From assembly GCF_000956545.1 (NCBI RefSeq), contig NZ_JYIT01000083.1, positions 124,001-188,000 of the forward strand: 64,000 bases of DNA, in the 5' to 3' direction. This DNA comes from Microbacterium azadirachtae. Lineage in GTDB: Bacteria; Actinomycetota; Actinomycetes; Actinomycetales; Microbacteriaceae. The translations under genes were made by a program, and so were the position numbers. How positions within the stretch are numbered: the first letter of the stretch is position 1; every line of letters starts with the position of its first letter. The notes under the pieces are model-generated. The model searched no databases. It was not told where the DNA came from and saw only the letters and a program-made list of their open reading frames with translations. This document shows positions 43,069 to 50,474 of the stretch, in pieces.

Positions 43069-44112
43069 TCAGCCGGCCCGCTGCGGATCGATGATGGTCA
43101 TGCCGGCCACGGTCGCACGGTCGAAGCCGGGCAGGAGCGCGGCGGCCTCCTCGAGTCCGATCGTGCGCTCGATGAGCCGCTGCGGGGTGAGGAGCCCGTC
43201 GGCGATCATCGACATCATCGCGGGGTAGTCGGCGGCGGCCATCCCGTGGCTGCCGAGCAGGTCGAGCTCCCAGCCGATCACGCGGTCCATCGGCACGCGG
43301 GGATGCCCGTCGATCGGCGGCAGCAGCCCGATCTGCACGTGCCGGCCGCGGCGCCGGAGGCCCAGGATCGCGTCGGCGAGGGTCTGCTCGCTGCCGACGG
43401 CGTCGACCGAGACGTGGCTGCCGCCGTGGGTCAATGCGCGGACGGCGGCGGGGATGTCCCGCCCGTCGGCGAGGAGGGTGTGCTCGGCGCCGACCTCGCG
43501 GGCCACCGCGAGGGCCTCCGGATTGCGGTCCACGGCGATCACCCTGGCCCCGTGCGCCTGCGCGATCATCACGGCGCTGAGGCCCACGCCGCCCGCGCCG
43601 ACGACGGTGACCCACTCGCCCTCGCGTACCCGGGCGCGCCCGGCGACGGCCCGGAAGGCGGTGGCGAAGCGACAGCCCAGGCTCGCCGCCGTCGCGAAGT
43701 CCACCTCGTCCGGGATCGCGACGAGATTCACATCCGCGGCGTGCAGGGCGACGACCTCGGCGAACGAGCCCCAGTGCGTGAATCCGGGCTGCTGCTGGTC
43801 GGGGCAGACCTGGGCGTTGCCGGATCGGCACCACTCGCAGCGTCCGCAGCCGCACACGAACGGCACGGTCACGCGATCGCCCACGCGCCACCGGGTCACC
43901 TCGGGGCCGACGGCGGCGACGGTCCCCGCCAGCTCGTGCCCCGGCACGTGCGGGAACGCGATGTCGTCGTGCCCGGCCCAGGCGTGCCAGTCGCTCCGGC
44001 ACAGACCCGTGGCCGCGACCCTGACCAGGACGCCGTCGGCGGGCAGCTCCGGCTCCGCCACCGATCGCACCTCGGGAACGGAACGGACCGCATCGAACAC
44101 CACCGCGCGCAT
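43069..44112 (-). CDS. Zinc-dependent alcohol dehydrogenase (MDR family)
   Basis: 347 residues from ATG 44112; GTG 44118 is in frame. The catalytic-zinc region is TGLCRSDWHAWAGHDD and PGHELAG. The structural-zinc cysteines are CGCGRCEWCRSGNAQVC, and the Rossmann motif is VVGAGGVGLSAVMIA. It oxidises or reduces an alcohol/aldehyde with NAD(P)(H). It is distinct from the dehydrogenase fused at 24170-26665. It runs alone and divergent from the ammonium transporter. Confidence 0.9.
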   Translation of the reverse strand: MRAVVFDAVRSVPEVRSVAEPELPADGVLVRVAATGLCRSDWHAWAGHDDIAFPHVPGHELAGTVAAVGPEVTRWRVGDRVTVPFVCGCGRCEWCRSGNAQVCPDQQQPGFTHWGSFAEVVALHAADVNLVAIPDEVDFATAASLGCRFATAFRAVAGRARVREGEWVTVVGAGGVGLSAVMIAQAHGARVIAVDRNPEALAVAREVGAEHTLLADGRDIPAAVRALTHGGSHVSVDAVGSEQTLADAILGLRRRGRHVQIGLLPPIDGHPRVPMDRVIGWELDLLGSHGMAAADYPAMMSMIADGLLTPQRLIERTIGLEEAAALLPGFDRATVAGMTIIDPQRAG

Positions 44113-44192
44113 GACCACATCCTCTCAGGTCGCCGTGCCGCGGCGGCGGGGCGGGCGCGGGAGACGCACCGGAGGCGCCGGATCCGGATCCT

Positions 44193-44240
44193 GTAACGAG
44201 GTGTTCACGCGGCACGCCGATGCCGAAACGCCCCGGAAAC
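44193..44240 (+). promoter_or_regulatory. Possible GlnR-type sites upstream of the ammonium transporter
   Basis: GTAAC-N6-TTCAC (44193-44208) and GAAAC-N6-GAAAC (44225-44240) have the 11-bp half-site periodicity of actinobacterial GlnR boxes (GTnAC-N6-GAAAC). They do not match exactly. They lie about 90-135 nt before the transporter start. Confidence 0.3.
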
Positions 44241-44328
44241 ACAGTGCGCGTCGAGGCGAAACGCGCCGGTGGGAGCCTTTCAGCACCCGACGCTGCAGGA
44301 GCGTTCTCACTGAGAGAGGAGCGGACCC

Positions 44329-45597
44329 ATGGATCAGGGGAACACCGCCTTCGTTTTGATCTGTGCAGCCCTCGTGCTGCTCATGACGCCAGGTCTGGCG
44401 TTCTTCTACGGCGGCCTCGTCAAGGCCAAGAGCGTGATCAGCATGATGATGATGAGCTTCGGCGCGATCGGGCTCATCGGCGTGCTGTGGGTCGTCTTCG
44501 GCTACGCGATCGCCTTCCCGAGCGGCAAGGGCCTGATCGCCCCGTGGACCATCGACTGGTCCGCGATCGGCCTGAACAGCCTGCTCGAGGTGCCGAAGGG
44601 CGCCGCCTACCCGCCGCTCGCGTTCGTCGCGTTCCAGGCGACGTTCGCGATCATCACCGTCGCGCTCGTCTCCGGCGCGATCGCCGACCGCGCACGGTTC
44701 GGATCCTGGATGGTCTTCGCCGGCATCTGGGCGACCGTCGTGTACTTCCCGGTCGCCAGCTGGGTGTTCAACTTCGGACTCAACAAGGACGGCAGCTACG
44801 CCTACGGCGGCTGGGTCACCAAGGGTCTGCAGGACATGCTCGGCGTGGGCGCGATCGACTTCGCGGGAGGAACAGCCGTGCACATCAACGCCGGAGCGGC
44901 AGGGCTCGCCCTCGCCCTGGTGCTCGGTCGTCGCATCGGCTTCCAGAAGGGCGCCGACGTGCCGCACAACCCGCCGTTCGTGCTGCTGGGCGCGGGCCTG
45001 CTGTGGTTCGGCTGGTTCGGCTTCAACGCCGGCTCCGAGCTCGGCGCCGACGGCACCGCCGCCATCGCGTTCGTGAACACGCTGGCCGCCCCCGCGGCCG
45101 CCCTGCTCAGCTGGCTCGTGATGGAGAAGATCCGCAACGGCAAGCCCACGTCGGTCGGCGCCGCGTCCGGCGCGGTCGCCGGTCTGGTCGCGATCACCCC
45201 GGCCTGCGCCGCCCTCACCCCGATCTGGGCGGTCGTCCTCGGCCTCCTCGCCGGTGCGGTCTGCCAGCTCGCGATCGACCTGAAGTTCAAGCTCGGCTTC
45301 GACGACTCGCTCGACGTGGTCGGCATCCACCTCATCGGCGGCATCATCGGAACGCTGTACCTCGGCTTCTTCGCCAACGGCACGGGCCTCATCTACAGCG
45401 GCAGCTTCGCGCAGCTCGCGGCCCAGGCGCTCGCCGCAGGAGCAGTGCTGGTCTACTCCTTCGTGCTCGCGCTCGTGATCGGCTTCGTGGTCCAGAAGAC
45501 CATGGGCTTCCGGGTCAAGGACGAGGACGAGATCGCCGGCCTCGACACCGTGGTCCACGGCGAAGAGGGCTATGTCCTCATCGGAGCGCGGGTCTGA
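44329..45597 (+). CDS. amt: Ammonium transporter Amt/MEP/Rh family
   Basis: 422 residues, 11 transmembrane segments. The N-terminal TPGLAFFYGGLVKAKSVISM, the twin pore histidines in GGTAVHINAGAAGL and GIHLIGGIIGTLYLG, and NPPFVLLGAGLLWFGWFGFNAGS are all present. It conducts ammonium/ammonia into the cell. No glnK/PII or glnD gene follows, which is unusual for this family. An unknown protein starts 4 bp after its stop. GAGAGGAG precedes the ATG. Confidence 0.95.
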   Translation: MDQGNTAFVLICAALVLLMTPGLAFFYGGLVKAKSVISMMMMSFGAIGLIGVLWVVFGYAIAFPSGKGLIAPWTIDWSAIGLNSLLEVPKGAAYPPLAFVAFQATFAIITVALVSGAIADRARFGSWMVFAGIWATVVYFPVASWVFNFGLNKDGSYAYGGWVTKGLQDMLGVGAIDFAGGTAVHINAGAAGLALALVLGRRIGFQKGADVPHNPPFVLLGAGLLWFGWFGFNAGSELGADGTAAIAFVNTLAAPAAALLSWLVMEKIRNGKPTSVGAASGAVAGLVAITPACAALTPIWAVVLGLLAGAVCQLAIDLKFKLGFDDSLDVVGIHLIGGIIGTLYLGFFANGTGLIYSGSFAQLAAQALAAGAVLVYSFVLALVIGFVVQKTMGFRVKDEDEIAGLDTVVHGEEGYVLIGARV

Positions 45598-45601
45598 TCC
45601 G

Positions 45602-46204
45602 ATGACGACGGCAACCTTCGTTCCGGGGCCGGCCCCGACCAGGCTCACACGCCTGCGGGACCTGCCCCGGCGAGGGCTCGTCGCCGGCGGCGGACACGTC
45701 CGCGAGATCTGCGGTCAGTGGGGGGCGGGCGGGGAGCTGCACTGGATGCTCCAGCTCGTCGAGCTGCGCGGCCCGGAGGGGGTGCTGCACCTCCCGCCGG
45801 ACGCGGCGCACGTGCTCGCCGGCATCGGCGGGCCCCAGGTGGGCGTCGGGCCGGGGGCCGCGGTGGGTCTGCGCAAGGAGCGCGTGCTGCACTACGCGGG
45901 GGCCTTCCTCGAACTGCGCCGCCCGCAGCTGCGCGCGGCCGAGCTGAGCCGGGTGCTGGTGCTCTCCTCGGTGCCGGCCAGGGCGACGCCCTCCCTCGTC
46001 TTCTCCGACCTGCACGGCACGACCCCTCTGCCGGCCGACGTGCGTGCGGTCGTGGTGCGTTCGGGGAGAGTGAGCGCGGGCGGTAGCACGGCGACAGCAA
46101 TGGAGGCGCTGGTGCTGCCGGACGCGACTCGGAGCGACGGCGCGGTCGCTTCAGGACCCGGGGCCGTCGCTGACGACGCCCGGGTCCTCATGGTCGTCGG
46201 CTGA
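45602..46204 (+). CDS. Hypothetical protein downstream of amt
   Basis: 200 residues, starting 4 bp after the transporter stop and so probably cotranscribed. It has no membrane segment. Strand-rich pattern: RGLVAGGGHVREICGQW, LHWMLQLVEL and VLHLPPDAAHVLAGIGG, then a hydrophobic LSRVLVLSSVP. The cadence is reminiscent of the HutD/Ves beta-barrel, but I cannot identify it with confidence. Its position suggests a nitrogen-related role, which is inference only. Confidence 0.55.
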   Translation: MTTATFVPGPAPTRLTRLRDLPRRGLVAGGGHVREICGQWGAGGELHWMLQLVELRGPEGVLHLPPDAAHVLAGIGGPQVGVGPGAAVGLRKERVLHYAGAFLELRRPQLRAAELSRVLVLSSVPARATPSLVFSDLHGTTPLPADVRAVVVRSGRVSAGGSTATAMEALVLPDATRSDGAVASGPGAVADDARVLMVVG

Positions 46205-46211
46205 CGGCCGG

Positions 46212-46241
46212 GGGCGGATCCGAGACCCGACGGATCCGCCC
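46212..46241. terminator. Bidirectional terminator hairpin
   Basis: Perfect 11-bp stem GGGCGGATCCG/CGGATCCGCCC with an 8-nt loop in the 42-bp gap between two convergent genes. No T-tract, as is usual at this G+C content. Confidence 0.7.
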
Positions 46242-46246
46242 GGCTC

Positions 46247-47194
46247 TCAGCCCTGCAGCGCGGCGACGATCGCGAGGTGGTCGCTGCGGCCGGCCGCGGT
46301 GGTCTTGGCGGCGGCCGAGGCGAATCCGCGCTGGAAGACGTGGTCGATCCGCACCGCCGGGAACGACGCGGGCCAGGTGAACGACGGCGCGAGACCGCCG
46401 AACCGCACCTCGCCGAGCTCCCGGGAGACGGCGGCGAGAGCCGGATCCGTCGACACCGCGTTGAAGTCGCCCAGCGCGATCGTCCGAGGGGTGCGATCCT
46501 TCCGGATCCGCTCGCCCAGGGCGGACAGCATGGCGTCGCGTGCACCCTGCGCGCCCGGCCGCAGCGACGCGGCGTGCACGACGTAGACGCTCACCGCGCC
46601 GCCGGGTGCGTCCACCTCGACGCGCAGCGCGCGCTTCCAGCCGAGGCCCAGGTCGAGCGCCTCCTCGTCCGCGATCGGGTACCGGCTCCACACGCCGACC
46701 GTGCCCACCCGGTAGGAGTGCGGGTACGCGTCGGCGAGCTCGTCGGCGATCGCGGAGCCCGAGTCGCCGTCGAGCTCGGTGAAGGCGAGGATCGCGGCGC
46801 CGTCGGCGGCGAGGACACGCGCGGACTCCGCGCCCGTGCCGGATCCGGCCTCGACGTTCTGCGTGGCGACGAGCAGACGGCCGTCCGCCGGGGCCGGGTC
46901 GCCCTGCCAGGGCACGGGCAGGAAGCCCCACAGCGCCACCGTCCAGGCGACCAGGGGCACCGCCGCGGTCCACGCCGTGCGCGGCCTCACCACCAGCGCG
47001 CCGATCACGAGCGGGACGAGGACGAAGCCCAGCCAGGGCAGCGTCACGGCGATCGCGGTGCCGAGCGGTCCTGGCGCCGCCCCCAGCAGCACCATCGCCG
47101 TCAGCAGCACGCTCGTCAGAAGCAGCGCGACGACCGCACCGCGGCGCGGCGTCGCGCGCCTCGTCCCGGTCGGTTCGCTCGTCGCCTGGGTCAT
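46247..47194 (-). CDS. Endonuclease/exonuclease/phosphatase family protein with N-terminal membrane helices
   Basis: 315 residues from ATG 47194. Three hydrophobic segments (about 20-90) precede an EEP domain: LVATQNVEAGSG, AFTELDGDS (catalytic Glu), IALGDFNAVSTDP and the C-terminal GRSDHLAIVA with the catalytic Asp-His. The domain after the last helix is probably extracellular. The substrate could be nucleic acid, a phospholipid or an inositol phosphate. Longer frames reaching 48115 are shadows of the divergent ATPase gene. Confidence 0.88.
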   Translation of the reverse strand: MTQATSEPTGTRRATPRRGAVVALLLTSVLLTAMVLLGAAPGPLGTAIAVTLPWLGFVLVPLVIGALVVRPRTAWTAAVPLVAWTVALWGFLPVPWQGDPAPADGRLLVATQNVEAGSGTGAESARVLAADGAAILAFTELDGDSGSAIADELADAYPHSYRVGTVGVWSRYPIADEEALDLGLGWKRALRVEVDAPGGAVSVYVVHAASLRPGAQGARDAMLSALGERIRKDRTPRTIALGDFNAVSTDPALAAVSRELGEVRFGGLAPSFTWPASFPAVRIDHVFQRGFASAAAKTTAAGRSDHLAIVAALQG

Positions 47195-47284
47195 GCGTCC
47201 ATCCTTCCGGCTCCGTTCTGGGCAACGCCTGACGGTCGCGTGTCGGCGACGACCCGCAGAATGGATCCGAGTCCGAGGAGTGAG

Positions 47285-48037
47285 ATGGATCCGTTCTGGG
47301 AGCCGCGCAGCCGGCGCCGCCGGCAGCAGCCGGTCGTCGCGGTGCGTCCGGCGGACGACGCTCCGGCGCCCGGCGGAGAGTGGCCGGCGAGCATCCCGGC
47401 GGTGGCCCAGGTGCTGCGCGAGGGGATCGACCTGGATCCCGGCATCACGTTCCTCGTGGGCGAGAACGGCAGCGGCAAGTCGACCATCGTCGAAGGGATC
47501 GCCGTGGCCTACGGGCTGTCCCCGGAGGGCGGCTCGCGTCAGGCCCGGCACAGCACGCGCGCGACCGAGTCTCCGCTGTCGGAGTGGCTGCGCATCCAGC
47601 GCGGCGTCGGGGCGAACCGGTGGGGCTTCTTCCTGCGGGCCGAGACGATGCACTCGTTCTACACCTATCTGGAGGACAACCCGTCGAAGGGACCGGAGCC
47701 GCGGTATCACGAGATGAGCCACGGCGAATCGTTCCTCGCGCTGCTCGAGACCCGCTTCGACGACCCGGGCTTCTACTGTCTCGACGAGCCCGAGGCGGCG
47801 CTGTCGTTCTCGTCGACCCTGAGCCTCATCGCGGTGCTGCGGAGGATCGCGGACGAGGGCGGCCAAGTGCTCTGCGCCACGCATTCGCCGGTGCTCGCCG
47901 CCCTTCCCGGCGCGACGATCCTCGAGGTCGGGGATTGGGGGCTGCGCCCGGTCGAGTGGCAGGATCTGGAGCTCGTCCAGCACTGGCGCGCGTTCCTCGA
48001 CGCGCCCGCGCGGTACACCCGGCACCTGCTGGACTGA
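47285..48037 (+). CDS. AAA/ABC-type ATPase (SMC/RecF-like)
   Basis: 250 residues from ATG 47285 with GAGGAG upstream. Walker A GENGSGKST (about 59-67), ABC-like signature MSHGESFL, Walker B FYCLDEPEAAL and switch His in ATHSPVLAALPG are all intact. There is no coiled-coil arm and no transporter partner, so it is a stand-alone cytosolic ATPase of the type annotated as AAA family ATPase. Its role is unknown; DNA repair or stress functions are typical of relatives. Confidence 0.88.
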   Translation: MDPFWEPRSRRRRQQPVVAVRPADDAPAPGGEWPASIPAVAQVLREGIDLDPGITFLVGENGSGKSTIVEGIAVAYGLSPEGGSRQARHSTRATESPLSEWLRIQRGVGANRWGFFLRAETMHSFYTYLEDNPSKGPEPRYHEMSHGESFLALLETRFDDPGFYCLDEPEAALSFSSTLSLIAVLRRIADEGGQVLCATHSPVLAALPGATILEVGDWGLRPVEWQDLELVQHWRAFLDAPARYTRHLLD

Positions 48038-48101
48038 GGCCTGCCGGCTCGCGTGGCGCCGGTGGGTGCCGTCGTCCGCCGGGGGTGACGCCAGCCCCGG
48101 C

Positions 48102-48182
48102 GACGATCTGCACATGATGCGACGATCCGCACCCGCTCCGGCCGGATCCGTGTGCAGATCGTCACAGGGCGTGCAGATCGTC
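48102..48182. repeat. Palindromic element, copy 1
   Basis: Four 12-bp units in head-head/tail-tail order: GACGATCTGCAC (48102), GACGATCCGCAC (48121), GTGCAGATCGTC (48152), GTGCAGATCGTC (48171). Unit starts are 19, 31 and 19 bp apart. The element can fold into a double hairpin. A second copy with the same geometry is at 49765-49846. It lies between the ATPase and ECF41 sigma genes. Confidence 0.8.
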
Positions 48183-48223
48183 GCGGTCCGTCAGCGGCGT
48201 GCCGCGTGCCGCGGGCGGCGTGC

Positions 48224-49135
48224 TCAGAGCACGTGCGCGAGCTTGTCGGGATTGCACACCTGGCGGAGCCCGTGGATCAGGCCGTCGTCGCCGAACTCCA
48301 GCGTGAGCACGTCGGTGCGCCCCGAGTGGGTCAATGCGACCGCGGGCTCGCCGTTGACGTCGAGCAGCGCCACGCCGAACGGCAGGCCGGGGTCCGCCGT
48401 GGCCTTGCCCAGCACGCCGAGGAGGAACCGGCGCACGTGATCGGCGCCGAAGATCGGGTTGCGTGCGGCGCGCACCCGACCGCCGCCGTCGCTCCAGAGG
48501 ATGGCGTCGTCGGAGAGGAGTGCGAGCACCCCGGAGACGTCGCCGTGTTCGACGGCGGCGAGCAGTGCGCCGCGGGCGGCCGGATCCGCCGCCCGCGCAC
48601 CGGGCTCGTCGGCGAGGCGCAGCCGCCGCTCGCCGCGAGAGAGGAGCTGCCTCACGGCGGCCGGCGTCTTCTCGAGGATCCGCCCGATCTCCACCGCGGA
48701 CATCCCGAACGCGCGGTGCAGCACGACGGCCGCCCGCGCCTCGGGCGTCAGCTGCTCCGCCATGTGCAGCAGCGCGAGCGAGAGCAACTCGCGATCGGCC
48801 ACCGCATCCTCGGGCAGGCGCTCCGTGGCGACGGGTTCCGGCAGCCAGGGGCCGATGTACTCTTCGCGCACCGCGGCGAGCGCGCGCACGCGGTCGATCG
48901 AACGGCGCACGCACACCGTCGTCAGCCACGCCGGCCACGAGCGCACTCGAGCTTTCGACGGAGCGTCGGAGGATCCGCCGGCGTCCTCGGCGCGCTCCTG
49001 CTGCAGCGCCTCGATCGCGACCTCGGAGACCACGTCCTCCGCGTGGCCGTAGTCACCGAGCATGCGGTAGGCGATGCCGATGAGCCGCCCCCGCTCGGCC
49101 TGCCACGCGCGGGTCGCAGGCGAGACGAGGGTCAT
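48224..49135 (-). CDS. ECF41 group sigma factor with SnoaL-like C-terminus
   Basis: 303 residues from ATG 49135. Sigma2 (LIGIAYRMLGDYGHAEDVVSEV) and sigma4 (GMSAVEIGRILEKTPAAVRQLLSR) regions are followed by a SnoaL-like extension. The ECF41 hallmarks are all present: WLPEP in the linker (about 108-112), DGGGRVRAARNP, and the C-terminal NPDKL. In this group the extension replaces an anti-sigma factor. The preceding gene encodes a carboxymuconolactone decarboxylase-like protein, the classic ECF41 target, 27 bp upstream in the same operon. Confidence 0.95.
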   Translation of the reverse strand: MTLVSPATRAWQAERGRLIGIAYRMLGDYGHAEDVVSEVAIEALQQERAEDAGGSSDAPSKARVRSWPAWLTTVCVRRSIDRVRALAAVREEYIGPWLPEPVATERLPEDAVADRELLSLALLHMAEQLTPEARAAVVLHRAFGMSAVEIGRILEKTPAAVRQLLSRGERRLRLADEPGARAADPAARGALLAAVEHGDVSGVLALLSDDAILWSDGGGRVRAARNPIFGADHVRRFLLGVLGKATADPGLPFGVALLDVNGEPAVALTHSGRTDVLTLEFGDDGLIHGLRQVCNPDKLAHVL

Positions 49136-49162
49136 GGCTTCACGGTAGCGTCCCGGCACGGC

Positions 49163-49621
49163 TCAGGCGATCGGATGCTTGTCGTCGATCGGCGGCGTCA
49201 TCTCGGTGGCGATGGCCACGCGGTTCCACACGTTGATCGTGCAGATCGCGAGCACGAGGGCCCCGAGCTCCCCGTCGTCGAAGTGCTGCGCGGCGGCGTT
49301 CCAGATCTCGTCGGTCACGGTCTCCGGACCGAGCCGGGTGACGGCGTCGGTCAGTGCGAGGGCGGCGAGCTCGCGCTCCTCGAAAAGCGCCTTGGCATGC
49401 TGCCAGGCCCCGACGGCATGCAGGGTGCGCTGCGGGATGCCGCGCTTCGCGCCCTCGGTCGCGTGCATGTCGACGCAGAAGCCGCATCCGTTCAGGATCG
49501 AGGCGCGCAGCTTGATCAGCTCGTACAGCCTCGGCTCCACGCTCTTGCGGGAGTACGCCTCGAGTCCGAGCACCGCGGCGTAGCCCAGCTTGTTGGTGCG
49601 GCCCATGTCGATCCGGGTCAT
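49163..49621 (-). CDS. Carboxymuconolactone decarboxylase/AhpD-like protein
   Basis: 152 residues. The all-helical CMD domain carries the redox motif NGCGFCVDMHATEGAK (CxxC plus His, about 45-60), typical of AhpD-like peroxidase proteins rather than true decarboxylases. It probably acts in peroxide or thiol redox defence. It leads the ECF41 operon behind an ECF41-type promoter and is therefore the expected sigma target. Confidence 0.92.
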   Translation of the reverse strand: MTRIDMGRTNKLGYAAVLGLEAYSRKSVEPRLYELIKLRASILNGCGFCVDMHATEGAKRGIPQRTLHAVGAWQHAKALFEERELAALALTDAVTRLGPETVTDEIWNAAAQHFDDGELGALVLAICTINVWNRVAIATEMTPPIDDKHPIA

Positions 49622-49688
49622 CGTGATTCCTCTCCTGGCCGTCTCCGCCGACGGATCTCGTCGGCGCTCGTGCGGCTCTCATCGGGAT

Positions 49689-49715
49689 GTCGGATCCCGG
49701 CGCGGAAGTGTGACA
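49689..49715 (-). promoter_or_regulatory. ECF41-type promoter
   Basis: Towards the CMD gene: TGTCACA (49715-49709), a 16-nt spacer, CGAC (49692-49689). The published ECF41 pattern is TGTCACA with CGTC as -10, so one base differs. The start codon is about 67 nt downstream. This predicts autoregulation of the CMD-sigma operon. Confidence 0.7.
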
Positions 49716-49763
49716 TGCGCTCCGACCTCGCCGGATCCGGGTCGCGGTGGCCGGCGAGGGACG

Positions 49764-49846
49764 TCACGATCTGCACGCGGTCCGACGATCCGCACGCGCG
49801 TCGACGTGGATCCGCGTGCCGATCGTCGCGGCGTGTGCGGATCGTC
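49764..49846. repeat. Palindromic element, copy 2
   Basis: Units CACGATCTGCAC (49765), GACGATCCGCAC (49784), GTGCCGATCGTC (49816) and GTGCGGATCGTC (49835), spaced 19, 32 and 19 bp. It matches copy 1 (48102-48182) in order and spacing. A further half unit, ACGATCTGCGTG, overlaps the start of the alkyltransferase gene at 49896-49907. Confidence 0.8.
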
Positions 49847-49905
49847 GCACTCGGGCGAGTCGGATCCGCTGCGTCGATGTCCGACGCCCTGCGTACGATC
49901 TGCGT

Positions 49906-50415
49906 GTGACCTTCTCTGGTTCGATCTCCACGCCCGTGGGCGTGCTCGAGGTGCACAGCGACGGCATCGCGATCCGCCGGGTCACGTGGCCGCGCCCGGG
50001 GCGGGCGCTTGCGGGGCGCGGCGCGTCCGATGCGGCGCGGGATCCGCTGCTCGCCGAGGCGCTGGAGCAGCTCGGCGCCTACTTCGCGGGGGAGCGCGCC
50101 GCCTTCGACCTGCCGTTCGACCTGGGGGCGCAGTCGGAAACCACGAGTGCGGTGCTGCACGCGCTGTACGACACGGTCCTGCAGGGAGAGACCGTCACCT
50201 ACGGAGAGCTCGCCGAACGCAGCGGCACGGCGGTGCCGGCCCGGGCGATCGGCTCGATCATGGGCGCCAACCCGATCCCGATCATCGTCCCGTGCCACCG
50301 TGTCGTCGCCAGTGACGGCCTCGGCGGCTACTCCGGGGGCACGCCCGGCGAGGGGCTGCGCACGAAGCGCTGGCTGCTCGAGCACGAGGGTGCTCTGCCG
50401 CCGGCGCTGTTCTGA
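49906..50415 (+). CDS. ogt: Methylated-DNA-[protein]-cysteine S-methyltransferase
   Basis: 169 residues from GTG 49906. The active-site motif IIVPCHRVV (Cys130) and the helix-turn-helix/arginine-finger region GTAVPARAIGSIMGANPIP mark the Ogt/AGT family, which transfers O6-alkyl groups from guanine to its own cysteine in a suicide reaction. TACGAT lies exactly at -12 to -7 before the GTG without a Shine-Dalgarno, suggesting a leaderless transcript. A partial palindromic unit overlaps this promoter. Confidence 0.93.
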   Translation: MTFSGSISTPVGVLEVHSDGIAIRRVTWPRPGRALAGRGASDAARDPLLAEALEQLGAYFAGERAAFDLPFDLGAQSETTSAVLHALYDTVLQGETVTYGELAERSGTAVPARAIGSIMGANPIPIIVPCHRVVASDGLGGYSGGTPGEGLRTKRWLLEHEGALPPALF

Positions 50416-50448
50416 AGCGGATCAGCCTGTGGACAACTTCCTCCGAGT

Positions 50449-50474
50449 TCGAAGATAAGTTCTAAACTGGAGGC
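50449..50474 (+). promoter_or_regulatory. LexA-box-like promoter of the second DUF222-HNH gene
   Basis: TCGAAG-ATAA-GTTCTA (50449-50464) resembles the SOS box TCGAAC-N4-GTTCGA. It abuts a -10-like TAAACT (50463-50468), which ends 6 nt before ATG 50475. A CCTGTGGACAA stretch upstream is shared with the 16845 gene (CCTGTGGATAA). GGAGG lies only 1 nt before the ATG, too close to act as a ribosome site. Confidence 0.55.

Noticed and set aside
48102..48182. CRISPR-like repeat array
   Set aside because: Units are 12 bp, inverted and only four per locus, with no constant-length spacers and no cas genes.
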